A stretch of DNA of 64,000 bases. Source: Flavobacterium aerium (GTDB taxonomy: Bacteria > Bacteroidota > Bacteroidia > Flavobacteriales > Flavobacteriaceae). The position numbers were made by a program, and so were the translations under genes. A model generated the notes under the pieces. The model did not search any database and was not told where the DNA came from. It was given only the letters and a program-made list of their open reading frames with translations. The stretch is taken from the NCBI RefSeq assembly GCF_030766725.1, contig NZ_JARQWR010000012.1, forward strand, positions 84,390 to 148,389, given 5' to 3'. Below, piece after piece: positions 9,093 to 18,808 of this stretch. How positions within the stretch are numbered: the stretch's first letter is position 1; each line of letters begins with the position of its first letter.

Positions 9093-11945
9093 ATGCCAAA
9101 AGACAATTCAATTAAATCGGTTTTAATAATAGGCTCAGGACCAATCGTTATCGGACAAGCTTGTGAATTTGATTATGCAGGTTCACAATCCGCTCGCTCG
9201 CTAAGAGAAGAAGGAATTGAAGTGATTTTGATCAATTCAAATCCTGCAACGATTATGACGGATCCTTCAATGGCTGACCATGTTTATTTAAAACCGCTTA
9301 CCACTAAATCTATAATTGAGATCTTAAAACAACATCCAAATATTGATGCTGTACTACCTACAATGGGAGGACAAACAGCTTTAAATTTATGTTTGGAAGC
9401 AGATGAAAAAGGGATTTGGGCAGATTTCAATGTACGATTAATTGGAGTGGATATTAATGCTATTAATATCACCGAAGATAGAGAGCAGTTTAAACAACTT
9501 CTTGAAAAAATTGGTATTCCAGCAGCACCGGCAAAAACAGCAACTTCATTTCTAAAAGGAAAAGAAATTGCACAAGAGTTCGGTTTTCCGTTGGTAATAC
9601 GTCCTTCTTTTACCCTTGGAGGTACAGGAGCAGCATTTGTTCATAAAAAAGAAGATTTCGACGATTTATTAACGCGTGGTCTTGAAGCTTCACCAATACA
9701 TGAAGTTTTAATTGACAAAGCTCTATTAGGTTGGAAAGAATACGAATTAGAATTACTGAGAGATAAGAACGATAACGTAGTTATTATCTGTTCTATTGAA
9801 AATATGGACCCAATGGGAATCCATACCGGAGATTCTATTACAGTAGCACCAGCAATGACTCTATCCGACACGACATTCCAAAAAATGCGTGATATGGCAA
9901 TCTTGATGATGCGTAGCATCGGAAACTTTTCCGGTGGATGTAACGTACAGTTTGCTGTAAGTCCAGATGATAAAGAAGATATCGTAGCGATTGAAATCAA
10001 TCCTCGTGTATCTCGTTCTTCTGCCTTAGCGTCAAAAGCAACAGGTTATCCAATTGCAAAAATTGCTTCTAAGTTAGCATTAGGATATACTTTAGATGAA
10101 TTACAAAATCAAATTACAAAATCTACGTCAGCTTTATTTGAGCCAACATTAGACTATGTAATTGTAAAAATACCACGTTGGAATTTTGATAAATTCGAAG
10201 GTTCAGACAGAACTTTAGGTTTACAAATGAAATCAGTAGGTGAGGTGATGGGAATTGGACGTTCTTTCCAAGAAGCTTTACACAAAGCAACTCAATCATT
10301 AGAGATTAAACGTAATGGTTTAGGAGCTGATGGAAAAGGATATTCAAACTATGAGCAAATCATTGAAAAACTAACGTATGCAAGTTGGGATCGTGTATTT
10401 GTGATTTACGATGCAATTCAAATGGGAATTCCATTGAGCCGTATCCATGAAATTACAAAAATTGATATGTGGTTTTTAAAGCAATACGAAGAATTATATG
10501 CTTTAGACAAAGAAATCTCTACTTATAAAATAGATACTTTACCACGTGAAATTCTTTTGGAAGCAAAACAAAAAGGTTTTGCCGACAGACAAATTGCACA
10601 CATGGTAGGTTGTTTGGAGAGCCAAGTATATAACAGACGTGAAGAATTAAAAATCAAACGTGTTTATAAATTAGTTGATACTTGTGCTGCCGAATTTAAA
10701 GCAAAAACACCATACTACTACTCAACTTTTGAAGCTGAAATTGAAAAAGCAAATGGAGAACGTTATGTAGATAATGAAAGTGTTGTAACCGATAAAAAGA
10801 AAATCGTTGTACTAGGTTCTGGGCCAAACCGAATTGGACAAGGAATCGAGTTTGATTATTCTTGTGTACACGGTGTATTGGCAGCAGCAGAATGTGGATA
10901 TGAAACCATCATGATTAACTGTAATCCTGAAACTGTTTCTACCGATTTTGATACCGCTGATAAATTATACTTTGAACCTGTTTTCTGGGAGCATATCTAC
11001 GATATTATCCAACATGAGAAACCAGAAGGTGTAATTGTTCAATTAGGAGGACAAACAGCTTTAAAATTAGCAGAAAAACTAGAACGTTACGGGATAAAAA
11101 TCATCGGAACAAGTTTTGATGCATTAGATTTAGCAGAAGATAGAGGAAGATTTTCGGATTTATTAACAGAGTTAAAAATTCCTTTCCCACAATTCGGAAT
11201 TGCTGAAACTGCCGATGAAGCTTCGGCTTTAGCAGATAAATTAGATTTCCCATTATTAGTAAGACCATCCTATGTATTAGGAGGTCAAGGGATGAAAATT
11301 GTCATCAATAAGCAAGAATTAGAAGAACACGTAGTAGATTTATTACGTAAGATTCCAAATAATAAATTATTACTGGATCATTACCTTGATGGGGCCATTG
11401 AAGCAGAAGCAGATGCAATCTGTGATGGTGAAAATGTATACATCATCGGAATCATGGAGCATATTGAGCCTTGTGGAGTACACTCTGGTGATAGTAATGC
11501 GACATTACCTCCGTTTAACTTAGGAGAATTTGTAATGCAACAAATCAAAGATCATACGCATAAAATTGCTTTGGCTTTGAGAACCGTTGGATTAATCAAC
11601 ATTCAGTTTGCGATCAAAGATGATACAGTGTACATCATTGAAGCGAATCCTAGAGCTTCCCGTACGGTACCATTTATTGCAAAAGCATACGGTGAACCTT
11701 ATGTGAACTATGCGACAAAAGTAATGTTAGGACACAACAAAGTAACCGACTTTACTTTTAATCCACAGTTAAAAGGATTTGCAATCAAGCAACCCGTTTT
11801 CTCTTTCAATAAATTCCCAAATGTGAATAAAAAACTTGGACCAGAGATGAAGAGTACTGGAGAAAGTATCTTGTTCATTGATGACTTGAAAGATGATCAG
11901 TTCTACGAATTATATTCTAGAAGAAAAATGTACTTGAGTAAATAA
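9093..11945 (+). CDS. carB: Carbamoyl-phosphate synthase large subunit (short form)
   Basis: Makes carbamoyl phosphate from bicarbonate, ATP and glutamine-derived ammonia for pyrimidine and arginine synthesis; the glutaminase partner CarA is not adjacent. Two homologous ATP-grasp halves are visible. The first begins SVLIIGSGPIVIGQACEFDYAG; the second begins near residue 568 with KIVVLGSGPNRIGQGIEFDYS. Both retain ATP-grasp signatures such as EINPRVSRSSALASKATGYP and IEANPRASRTVPFIAKAYG. At 950 aa it ends just after the second synthetase unit, so the C-terminal MGS-like allosteric domain of the roughly 1070-aa enterobacterial enzyme is absent. Allosteric control by UMP or ornithine through that domain is therefore not expected. 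Confidence 0.96.
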   Translation: MPKDNSIKSVLIIGSGPIVIGQACEFDYAGSQSARSLREEGIEVILINSNPATIMTDPSMADHVYLKPLTTKSIIEILKQHPNIDAVLPTMGGQTALNLCLEADEKGIWADFNVRLIGVDINAINITEDREQFKQLLEKIGIPAAPAKTATSFLKGKEIAQEFGFPLVIRPSFTLGGTGAAFVHKKEDFDDLLTRGLEASPIHEVLIDKALLGWKEYELELLRDKNDNVVIICSIENMDPMGIHTGDSITVAPAMTLSDTTFQKMRDMAILMMRSIGNFSGGCNVQFAVSPDDKEDIVAIEINPRVSRSSALASKATGYPIAKIASKLALGYTLDELQNQITKSTSALFEPTLDYVIVKIPRWNFDKFEGSDRTLGLQMKSVGEVMGIGRSFQEALHKATQSLEIKRNGLGADGKGYSNYEQIIEKLTYASWDRVFVIYDAIQMGIPLSRIHEITKIDMWFLKQYEELYALDKEISTYKIDTLPREILLEAKQKGFADRQIAHMVGCLESQVYNRREELKIKRVYKLVDTCAAEFKAKTPYYYSTFEAEIEKANGERYVDNESVVTDKKKIVVLGSGPNRIGQGIEFDYSCVHGVLAAAECGYETIMINCNPETVSTDFDTADKLYFEPVFWEHIYDIIQHEKPEGVIVQLGGQTALKLAEKLERYGIKIIGTSFDALDLAEDRGRFSDLLTELKIPFPQFGIAETADEASALADKLDFPLLVRPSYVLGGQGMKIVINKQELEEHVVDLLRKIPNNKLLLDHYLDGAIEAEADAICDGENVYIIGIMEHIEPCGVHSGDSNATLPPFNLGEFVMQQIKDHTHKIALALRTVGLINIQFAIKDDTVYIIEANPRASRTVPFIAKAYGEPYVNYATKVMLGHNKVTDFTFNPQLKGFAIKQPVFSFNKFPNVNKKLGPEMKSTGESILFIDDLKDDQFYELYSRRKMYLSK

Positions 11946-11960
11946 TCTCAATACTTATAT

Positions 11961-11992
11961 AAAAAAAGACTGCTTTATAGCAGTCTTTTTTG
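11961..11992 (+). terminator. Intrinsic terminator after carB
   Basis: AAAAAAAGACTGCT/AGCAGTCTTTTTT hairpin between convergent genes; the A and T runs on both sides suggest bidirectional use. Confidence 0.9.
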
Positions 11993-12002
11993 TTTTGTAG
12001 AA

Positions 12003-12968
12003 TTATTGAAAAGGTTTTATTTTTTTTAGAACCTTCAATTTAAACTCTTCTGTGAAAGCAAAACTGTTTTCAGTGGGGATAATTTGTTTCTTTTCGATTC
12101 TTTTATTGAACCAAGCTTGACTGAATTCTGGAGCAAAAAATTCCCCAGAAACAATTGGGGCCGAATCGTATATTCTATTCTGAATTTCTAAATAATCTTC
12201 AATTTTTGGGATCGGATACATATTGGTGTACAGCAAGAAATGTAAATCGTATAACAAGACAGAACGTTTATCCGAATAAAGGGCAAAATATCCTTTTTTA
12301 ATCAGTATTTCTGAGCATAAATTTCGGATGATGCGTTCCATTTTAGGATGCTCTGTGTATTGTTCACAAAGTGATTCTACTAAAGGTGTGAAGGAACTAT
12401 AAAGCACTATTTGTTGAGCTAATTCGTAATCCTCATCAGCCGTATCAAAATCATCTTCTGGAATAAGACCACGAATGAAAGCTTCAAAATTTTCGGCAAG
12501 AAAAGTAATTTTGTAATCATTCTCCTGGTCTACGTGAACTACTTGTGGCTCACCATTCTTTCCATATTTTCTATAATCAAGTAATATCATATCATGTCCA
12601 GCCGAAGGACAATCACAAATATAAACCCCATAGTCTGGATATTCCCATTGCTCAATCCAGAATCGGCTACCATGTACACCACCTAATGAATAAGTCTTTG
12701 TTTTACCTATTCCTGAAATTCCACAGATGGCAATATGATCTTCTGCCCATGAAGTGGATTCCTCGGTAGGGAAAGAGGTACTAACAGGTATACCGCCATT
12801 GTGCATTTTCATCAATTCGATATAAGATGCTGGAAGTTTATAACCCAGTTCTTTTTCGATGGAAGCAATCATTTCATCAGTGGGTGCTTCTTCAAGATAT
12901 TCATTTAAAGCATAACTATTGTCATCCCAAAATTCTGAAAAGTCGAAATCTTTAAAATATGTGCTCAT
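12003..12968 (-). CDS. SMI1/KNR4 (SUKH) family protein
   Basis: The N-terminal half is a SUKH-superfamily domain: MIASIEKELGYKLPASYIELMKMHNGG is the family's opening helix-strand signature. It is followed by the WAEDHIAICGI, HDMILLDYR and DYKITFLAENFEAFIRGL elements. The C-terminal 140 residues are helical with no recognised domain. SUKH proteins are often immunity proteins of polymorphic toxins, but free-standing housekeeping members are common in flavobacteria and no toxin gene is adjacent. A role here is not assigned. Confidence 0.8.
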   Translation of the reverse strand: MSTYFKDFDFSEFWDDNSYALNEYLEEAPTDEMIASIEKELGYKLPASYIELMKMHNGGIPVSTSFPTEESTSWAEDHIAICGISGIGKTKTYSLGGVHGSRFWIEQWEYPDYGVYICDCPSAGHDMILLDYRKYGKNGEPQVVHVDQENDYKITFLAENFEAFIRGLIPEDDFDTADEDYELAQQIVLYSSFTPLVESLCEQYTEHPKMERIIRNLCSEILIKKGYFALYSDKRSVLLYDLHFLLYTNMYPIPKIEDYLEIQNRIYDSAPIVSGEFFAPEFSQAWFNKRIEKKQIIPTENSFAFTEEFKLKVLKKIKPFQ

Positions 12969-13195
12969 TGATAAGGTGATGTTGTTTTTTATAAATAATT
13001 GAATTTTAGTGCTATGTTGTGTTTTTTTTAAATACTGATATTAAAGAAAAGTATGTTCTTTAAATATAATGAAAAATTGAAATCATCAGAAAATTTAAAA
13101 GAATAATATTAATTTATTATTCTTCACAACTTAAAAATGGGCTTTATTTTTCAAAGATTATTTTGCTTAATTTGCAGTATACTAATCTACTGTAC

Positions 13196-14170
13196 ATGGC
13201 ATTATTACGCAAAATAAATTTAAGAGCAAAAAAAGAACTGGATACTGGTTTTGGAGTTAATGCATCAAATTATGGAGGTCGTTTTGTCAATAAAGATGGT
13301 AAATCGAATATTGAGAAAAGAGGTGGAGCATTTCTAAATCGAATCAGTTGGTACCATACTATGCTAGAATTACCGACATGGAAGTTTTTAGGATTGATTT
13401 TTACTTTTTATATTTTAGTAAATTTCATTTTTGCGTGTATTTATTATGCCATAGGAATAGAATATCTGGATGGAATAAATACAGCCAATACGATATGGGC
13501 GAAATTTGGAGGTGCTTATTTTTTTAGTGCACAAACCTTTACAACTGTAGGATATGGACATATAAGTCCTGTAGGTTTTTTGGCAAGTGCTGTGTCCGCT
13601 GCAGAAGCATTGACAGGGTTATTGTCATTTGCCATTGCAACAGGTTTATTTTATGGACGATTTAGTAGACCAGTGGCGTATGTGAAGTTTTCACATCATG
13701 CCGTTATTGCACCCTATAAAGAAGGTACAGCCTTGATGATCCGTATTGTTCCTTATAAAAATACAACACTTACCGATGCTGAGGTTAAAATTACTTTAGG
13801 AATGAGTCTTGAGGAGAATGGAAAAGTAACCAACAATTTCTATCAGTTGAATTTGGAATTAGCTAAGATAAATGCCTTATCACTGAGTTGGACCTTAGTA
13901 CATCCGATTACGGAGGACAGTCCGATTTATAATTTTACAGCAGATGATTTCACGAATATACGCGGTGAAATTTTGGTTTTCCTGAAAACTTTTGACGATA
14001 TGTTTAGTAACACTGTAGCCGCCCGAAGTTCTTATACATTTAAAGAAATTAAATATGGAGCGAAGTTTGCCCCAATGTATGAACGCAATGAGAAGAATAC
14101 AAAAACAGTATTACACATCGATCAATTGGATGATATTATTGCTGTTGATCTGGATATAAAAAACCCGTAA
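13196..14170 (+). CDS. Inward-rectifier potassium channel (KirBac-like)
   Basis: Tetrameric K+ channel of the inner membrane. There are two transmembrane helices (about residues 60-85 and 135-160) around a pore loop with the selectivity filter in FTTVGYGHISP. The C-terminal half is the cytoplasmic beta-sandwich typical of Kir channels (AYVKFSHHAVIAPY onwards, with ALMIRIVPYKN corresponding to the Kir RIxN-type strand). A TTG start at 13163 is possible, but the ATG at 13196 gives the normal MALLRKINLRAKKELDTGFG N-terminus and is preferred. Confidence 0.92.
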   Translation: MALLRKINLRAKKELDTGFGVNASNYGGRFVNKDGKSNIEKRGGAFLNRISWYHTMLELPTWKFLGLIFTFYILVNFIFACIYYAIGIEYLDGINTANTIWAKFGGAYFFSAQTFTTVGYGHISPVGFLASAVSAAEALTGLLSFAIATGLFYGRFSRPVAYVKFSHHAVIAPYKEGTALMIRIVPYKNTTLTDAEVKITLGMSLEENGKVTNNFYQLNLELAKINALSLSWTLVHPITEDSPIYNFTADDFTNIRGEILVFLKTFDDMFSNTVAARSSYTFKEIKYGAKFAPMYERNEKNTKTVLHIDQLDDIIAVDLDIKNP

Positions 14171-14200
14171 ATCTGAAAAGAGATACGGGTTCTGTTTTTT
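14162..14200 (+). terminator. Bidirectional terminator
   Basis: AACCCGTA/TACGGGTT stem overlapping the channel gene's stop codon, followed by TTTTTTT. The reverse side also reads into A/T-rich sequence for the convergent thioesterase gene. Confidence 0.8.
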
Positions 14201-14760
14201 TATTTTGGAGAAGACTTCAATTCTACTTTTACCTTATAAGCAGCAAGCCCTTTGATGGCTTCTTCTGATGTGTGATCGAAGGTTTCTTCGTGGTGGTTTT
14301 TCTCTTTTTTGAGTGTAATACGTTTGATACAATTGTAAAAACGACGGATATCTTCAAAATTGGACAATACCAATAATGGTACTGTAACATTCTTTCCATC
14401 ATTGTCTTTGGCAACCATAGTGAAATAAGAAGAGTTACAATGCTTTACTTTTCCTGTTTGAATATTTTCCGATTCTACTCGTATTCCTACTACCATAGAG
14501 GTATTCCCGACATAATTGATGGATGCTTTTAATGTTACCAATTCTCCTATTTCAATAGGATTTAGAAAATCTACAGTATCCACTGAAGCCGTAACACAAT
14601 AGGTTCCGGAGTATTTTGAAGCACAAGCAAAAGCAATTTGATCCATTAAAGATAAAATATATCCACCATGAATTTTTCCACTGAAATTCGAATGAGAAGG
14701 AAGCATTAATTCCGAAATGGTGATGCGGGATGCGCGTACTGATTTGAATGATTTATCCAT
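14200..14760 (-). CDS. Acyl-CoA thioesterase (hotdog fold)
   Basis: Hydrolyses acyl-CoA to free acid and CoA. The hotdog core shows the family signature FSGKIHGGYILSLMDQIAFACASKYSG, with VTASVDTVDFLNPIEIGELV following, as in YciA/BFIT-type thioesterases. The C-terminal 45 residues are a charged extension. Chain-length preference is not readable. It sits 4 bp downstream of the next gene (14765-15133) in a run of minus-strand genes back to rmuC, so co-transcription is likely. Confidence 0.88.
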   Translation of the reverse strand: MDKSFKSVRASRITISELMLPSHSNFSGKIHGGYILSLMDQIAFACASKYSGTYCVTASVDTVDFLNPIEIGELVTLKASINYVGNTSMVVGIRVESENIQTGKVKHCNSSYFTMVAKDNDGKNVTVPLLVLSNFEDIRRFYNCIKRITLKKEKNHHEETFDHTSEEAIKGLAAYKVKVELKSSPK

Positions 14761-14764
14761 TAAT

Positions 14765-15133
14765 TTATTGTTTGGAATTATTGTAATGTGGTGAGTTTTC
14801 GGGTTCCACTTTGGTTACAAAGTAATGACTGTCGCCTAACCAGAAGAAACTCATATAACGTTCTACATAGGTCAATTTCACATAGTCTCCTTGCAAACGT
14901 TGTAAGTCTTCAATGACAGCTCTATCCGTCACCGAAAATTGAAATATCTGAGCGCCAGAAATTCCTTGACTGAGTTCCCCTTCCCAAGTTTTGAAAAGAA
15001 CACCTTTGGTACTGATTTTAATTAATTCACCGGAACGAATTCCTTCACTATAAGTGGCATAATAAACAATGGCGTAGAAAATAATAAAAAAAGCTACGCA
15101 TGAAAATAGGGCAATGGTTAGGAATCGTTTCAT
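14765..15133 (-). CDS. Small membrane-anchored protein, conserved in flavobacteria
   Basis: A 122-aa protein with one N-terminal membrane helix (about residues 4-27) and a periplasmic or cytoplasmic remainder of about 95 residues including RSGELIKISTKGVLFKTWEGEL. I recall close relatives being labelled 6-phosphogluconate dehydrogenase in databases. Nothing in this short sequence supports a dehydrogenase, and that label should be treated as an error. It lies between the thioesterase and rmuC genes with short spacers, so probably in one operon. Function unknown. Confidence 0.7.
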   Translation of the reverse strand: MKRFLTIALFSCVAFFIIFYAIVYYATYSEGIRSGELIKISTKGVLFKTWEGELSQGISGAQIFQFSVTDRAVIEDLQRLQGDYVKLTYVERYMSFFWLGDSHYFVTKVEPENSPHYNNSKQ

Positions 15134-15149
15134 AAATTTAAGATTTTAA

Positions 15150-16538
15150 TCAGCTGTTATTTTCTTCTTCAATAGCGAGATCTTCCAGATCGTTTTCGGC
15201 TCTTTTTAGAATGTTTTCTGGAAGTGCTTTTTTAGCTTTAGCTCCCATTTTTTTCAATTTTTCAACACTAGTAATTAAGTTCCCTTTTCCATCGACTAGC
15301 TTATTCATGGCATTACTGTATTCGCCTTTGGCTTCATCCATTTTCTTGCCAATTTTGACTAAGTCCATCACAAAACCTTCAAATTTGTCATATAATGCAC
15401 CTGCCTGACGGGCAATTTCATAGGCATTTTGTTGTTGTTTTTGATTCGCCCACATGCTGTCAATAGTACGTAAGGTCGCTAATAACGTGGATGGAGTAAC
15501 AATTACAATGTTTTTCTCAAAAGCCTTATTGTATAAAGTGCTATCAAAATTTAATGCTAATGCAAAAGCGGGTTCGATGGGGATGAATAATAATACAAAA
15601 TCGGGACTTTCCATTTTGTATAAGTCTTGATAGTTTTTTTCACCCAATTGTTCTACGTGACGTTTAATAGAGTTGATATGATCTCGTAGGAAAGCATTTT
15701 TCAAACCTTCTTCTTCTTCATTGACATATTTCTCATAAGCAACTAAGGATACTTTGGAGTCAATAATCATCTTTTTACCATCGGGTAAATTAATGACTAC
15801 ATCGGGTAATACACGATTACCTTCTTCTGTAACATGGCTTTGTTGTACATCATATTCACGGCCTTTTTCCAATCCTGATTTTTCTAATACTCGTTCTAGG
15901 ACTAATTCGCCCCAGTTCCCTTGCATTTTAGAATCTCCCTTTAAGGCTTTGGTTAAGTTAACAGTTTCCTTAGACATTTGCTCATTCATTTCACGTAAGC
16001 CTAGAATTTGCTGACGTAATGCAGCATGGTAGTCAATACTTTCTTTATGCGTATCTTCTACTTTTTTCTCAAACAAATGAATTTTATCCTGTAAGGGTAA
16101 CAGAATGTTTTTCATGTTTTCACGATTTTGTTCCGTGAATTTATTGGATTTTTCTTCCAGTATTTTGTTGGCTAAATTTTCAAATTCTTTGGTGAATTTC
16201 TCCTGAAGTTTTTCTACTTCTTGTTTTTGCTCCAGATTGCGTTCCCATAGGTTTTCAAAATCGACTTCTTTTTTGGTAAGCTGTAAGGCTAGTGCATCTT
16301 TTTCGCGACGAATTTCTTCCCGTTCGGCTTGAATCTGTAACGATTGTTTTTCGGCAATAGTTTTGTCTGATAAAGATTGATGTTTCAGTTGATCAATTTG
16401 AGTAGTGGCACTAATCAGGCGTTCTTCAATCACTTTCTTTTCGGCAACGGAACGTCCGGTAAAAATTAATTTACCAATATAAGCACCAATAGCAAGGGCT
16501 ACAATAAAAACAAGTAAAATAGGCAATACATCATTCAT
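15150..16538 (-). CDS. rmuC: DNA recombination protein RmuC
   Basis: RmuC limits inversion-type recombination and carries a nuclease-like core. There is an N-terminal membrane helix (residues 4-22), then a coiled coil to about residue 200 with many Glu, Lys and Gln. The PDDEXK-like RmuC domain has GNWGELVLERVLEKSGLEKG, LPDVVINLPDGKKMIIDSKVSL (acidic and Lys residues of the core) and IVTPSTLLATLRTI. At 462 aa it matches the family. Confidence 0.93.
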   Translation of the reverse strand: MNDVLPILLVFIVALAIGAYIGKLIFTGRSVAEKKVIEERLISATTQIDQLKHQSLSDKTIAEKQSLQIQAEREEIRREKDALALQLTKKEVDFENLWERNLEQKQEVEKLQEKFTKEFENLANKILEEKSNKFTEQNRENMKNILLPLQDKIHLFEKKVEDTHKESIDYHAALRQQILGLREMNEQMSKETVNLTKALKGDSKMQGNWGELVLERVLEKSGLEKGREYDVQQSHVTEEGNRVLPDVVINLPDGKKMIIDSKVSLVAYEKYVNEEEEGLKNAFLRDHINSIKRHVEQLGEKNYQDLYKMESPDFVLLFIPIEPAFALALNFDSTLYNKAFEKNIVIVTPSTLLATLRTIDSMWANQKQQQNAYEIARQAGALYDKFEGFVMDLVKIGKKMDEAKGEYSNAMNKLVDGKGNLITSVEKLKKMGAKAKKALPENILKRAENDLEDLAIEEENNS

Positions 16539-16677
16539 GGGAAAGGCGTTTAATAAAAAGTAAAAATAAGGAATTATGTTTTCTAAACGAATTTAATTTT
16601 AGCCCCGATAGCGGCGGTATCCTCGTAACGATAGTGAAGAGATAAAGCCAATAGCGGGATAAGCTTCTAAAAAACAA

Positions 16678-16709
16678 ATAACCTGTTCAAAACGATGAAC
16701 AGGTTATTG
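16678..16709 (-). terminator. Intrinsic terminator for the 16,736-17,119 unit
   Basis: A perfect 12-bp stem AATAACCTGTTC/GAACAGGTTATT with an 8-base loop. Read on the minus strand it is followed by TTGTTTTTTAG. Confidence 0.85.
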
Positions 16710-16735
16710 AATATTAGTGCGGGTATAACTTGATT

Positions 16736-17035
16736 TTACCTGTAAATATTGAATAAAGCATCTTCACTCACGTCGATAACAAATGGTTGTTGATTATCGT
16801 GGGTAGGGTATATCAAGAAATTTCTCAAGTCCTCATAGGCTATAGATTCTTTTAAAAATAGGATGATGTTTTCCTTTCTTGAAATAACGATATCGCCTTT
16901 TAGGATAAGTAATTTCCCTTTGTTTGTCACAAGTTTATGAGCAATATAATATATACCTTCTGGAAGATTCTCGTCAAGCTTATCAATGGATGTGGTAGAG
17001 AATTTTACCACACCCTTTTGAACAAGAGAAAACAT
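16736..17035 (-). CDS. Hypothetical 99-aa protein
   Basis: No recognised domain. The sequence looks like a compact beta-rich domain (VVKFSTTSIDKL, YYIAHKLVTNKGKLLILKGDIVISR) with an acidic C-terminus, and has no signal peptide. Its ATG directly abuts the stop of a 27-codon open frame (TAAATG), suggesting coupled translation. A strong terminator follows. Function unknown. Confidence 0.65.
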   Translation of the reverse strand: MFSLVQKGVVKFSTTSIDKLDENLPEGIYYIAHKLVTNKGKLLILKGDIVISRKENIILFLKESIAYEDLRNFLIYPTHDNQQPFVIDVSEDALFNIYR

Positions 17036-17119
17036 TTAAAAAAACAATTCATGTTGGTTATCTGAATCAATCTTATTTTCTTCCTTTAATAAAGAAAGAA
17101 ATTTGTATTTGTTTTTCAT
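17036..17119 (-). CDS. Candidate 27-residue small protein
   Basis: Open frame starting MKNKYKFLSLLKEENKID and ending with TAA that is immediately followed by the ATG of the 99-aa gene. The abutting stop-start junction and shared terminator argue for a two-gene unit, either a real small protein or a leader that couples translation. There is no other support. Confidence 0.4.
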   Translation of the reverse strand: MKNKYKFLSLLKEENKIDSDNQHELFF

Positions 17120-17149
17120 TTTTAGTTTGAAATAGTATGGCAGATAAAC

Positions 17150-17176
17150 CTGTTCCTATTTATTGGATAGGAACAG
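17150..17176 (-). terminator. Hairpin after MATE gene
   Basis: Perfect 10-bp stem CTGTTCCTAT/ATAGGAACAG with a 7-base loop, 16 bp past the MATE stop codon. The T tract is weak. Confidence 0.55.
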
Positions 17177-17191
17177 ATATACTGAATTGAT

Positions 17192-18616
17192 TTATACTTT
17201 GATTGTTTTCCAACGGCCTTTCTTGAAGAGAATAACCCCAGCAATTGTAATAGCAATTTCGGAGATTGGAATGGCAAAGAAAACGCCATCTGGTCCCATT
17301 TGGAAATATTTTGCTAATAGATAGGCTAGTGGGATTTGGAATAACCAAAACCCAAAGAAGTTAACCCATGTTGGTGTTAAGGTATCTCCAGCTCCATTAA
17401 ATGCATTGATTACTACCATTCCAATACCGTAGAATACATAGCCACAGGCCATAATACGTACCGCACGAATAGCAACGACCATTACTTCTGGATCATTTGT
17501 GAAAAAGGAGGCTAGTAATTCGGCTCCAAAAAATGAAATTAAGCTTACTGTAAACATGTACAATACATTGTATTTGGCTGTTTTTAAAACGGATTCTTCA
17601 GCACGTTGTACTTGTTTTGCACCTAAATTTTGACCGACTAAAGTTGCTGCTGCTCCACTTAATCCCCAAGCTGGTAGCATGAAAAAGATCATTAATCGTA
17701 AAGCGGTTTGGTATCCTGCAGAACCGTGGTCTCCACCAGTTGTAGCTACTAATTGCGCTAGAAAAATCCAACTGCATGAGGCAATCATGAATTGTAATAC
17801 TGCCGGTGAAGCGACTTTGATAATTGCTCTTATTTGCTTGAAATCGGGTGTGATATAAGCAAGGGACATCTTTAGAATACCTTTGCCATTGAACAAACAA
17901 TACAATTGGTAGCTCACTCCAATCCCTCTTCCTATTGTTGTTGCAATAGCTGCACCCGGAAGGCCAAAGGCTGGAATAGGGCCTAAACCATTAATTAGAA
18001 TAGGGCATAGAATAATGTTGCAAATATTTGCAATCCATAAACTTTTCATGGCTATTGCAGCACTTCCAGCTCCTCGAAAAATACCATTGATTAAGAATAA
18101 TAACATGATGATTGTACTTCCTCCCATCATAATACGCATGAATGACGTTCCGTGTAATGCGGCATCGTGCGTAGCACCCATCATTTCCAGAATTTCTGTA
18201 GCATAGGTGAATCCGAAGATACTAATGACTACAGTAATCGATATTGCAATAAGTATGGCTTGCATACCTGCTTTTGCTGCAGCAACAGGATCTTTTTCCC
18301 CAATACGTCGTGCTACTATTGCTGTGGTTGCCATACTAATCCCGATGGCTAAGGAATATATAATAGCTAGAACAGATTCCGTAAGTCCTACAGTTTGTAT
18401 AGCATAACTACTATGCTCTAGATGTCCTACAAAGTAAAGATCGACTAATGCGAATATAGATTCCATAGCCATTTCTAGCATCATGGGAATCGCAAGCAAC
18501 ATTACACTCAGGCGAATGCTTCCTTGTGTATAGTCGACTTCTCCGCCGCGTAATGATTGTTTGATAATTGAAAATATACCAGAAAGCCCACCTAGGTTTG
18601 GTTGTGATTGTGTCAT
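17192..18616 (-). CDS. MATE-family multidrug/cation exporter
   Basis: Inner-membrane antiporter of the multidrug and toxic-compound extrusion family; uses a Na+ or H+ gradient to expel drugs or metabolites. It has 474 aa with about 12 hydrophobic helices in two homologous halves. The first half opens with SVMLLAIPMMLEMAMESIF. PGAAIATTIGRGIGV closes the first half and LPAWGLSGAAATLVGQNLGA lies in the second, both typical. The substrate is not predictable. Confidence 0.93.
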   Translation of the reverse strand: MTQSQPNLGGLSGIFSIIKQSLRGGEVDYTQGSIRLSVMLLAIPMMLEMAMESIFALVDLYFVGHLEHSSYAIQTVGLTESVLAIIYSLAIGISMATTAIVARRIGEKDPVAAAKAGMQAILIAISITVVISIFGFTYATEILEMMGATHDAALHGTSFMRIMMGGSTIIMLLFLINGIFRGAGSAAIAMKSLWIANICNIILCPILINGLGPIPAFGLPGAAIATTIGRGIGVSYQLYCLFNGKGILKMSLAYITPDFKQIRAIIKVASPAVLQFMIASCSWIFLAQLVATTGGDHGSAGYQTALRLMIFFMLPAWGLSGAAATLVGQNLGAKQVQRAEESVLKTAKYNVLYMFTVSLISFFGAELLASFFTNDPEVMVVAIRAVRIMACGYVFYGIGMVVINAFNGAGDTLTPTWVNFFGFWLFQIPLAYLLAKYFQMGPDGVFFAIPISEIAITIAGVILFKKGRWKTIKV

Positions 18617-18808
18617 AAATAAAATATTTGTATATAAAAACTTGCAGTGTTTTTGAGTACACTGCCTTATAAATGTTTATAGCGAAGTTTTTGCTTTTCT
18701 TAGTTGAAAGCAGCTAATACAATCATAATTTCTAGATAATTTCGGGAACAAAGATATTATAAAATTTCTTTCACAAAAGATTTTGAATTATTTTTTTACA
18801 AAAAGACC

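Noticed and set aside
12003..12968. SUKH-domain protein as an immunity gene of a toxin pair
   Set aside because: No toxin gene is adjacent and the surroundings are housekeeping genes.
14765..15133. 6-phosphogluconate dehydrogenase label
   Set aside because: The protein is 122 aa with one membrane helix and no Rossmann motif; the label does not fit.
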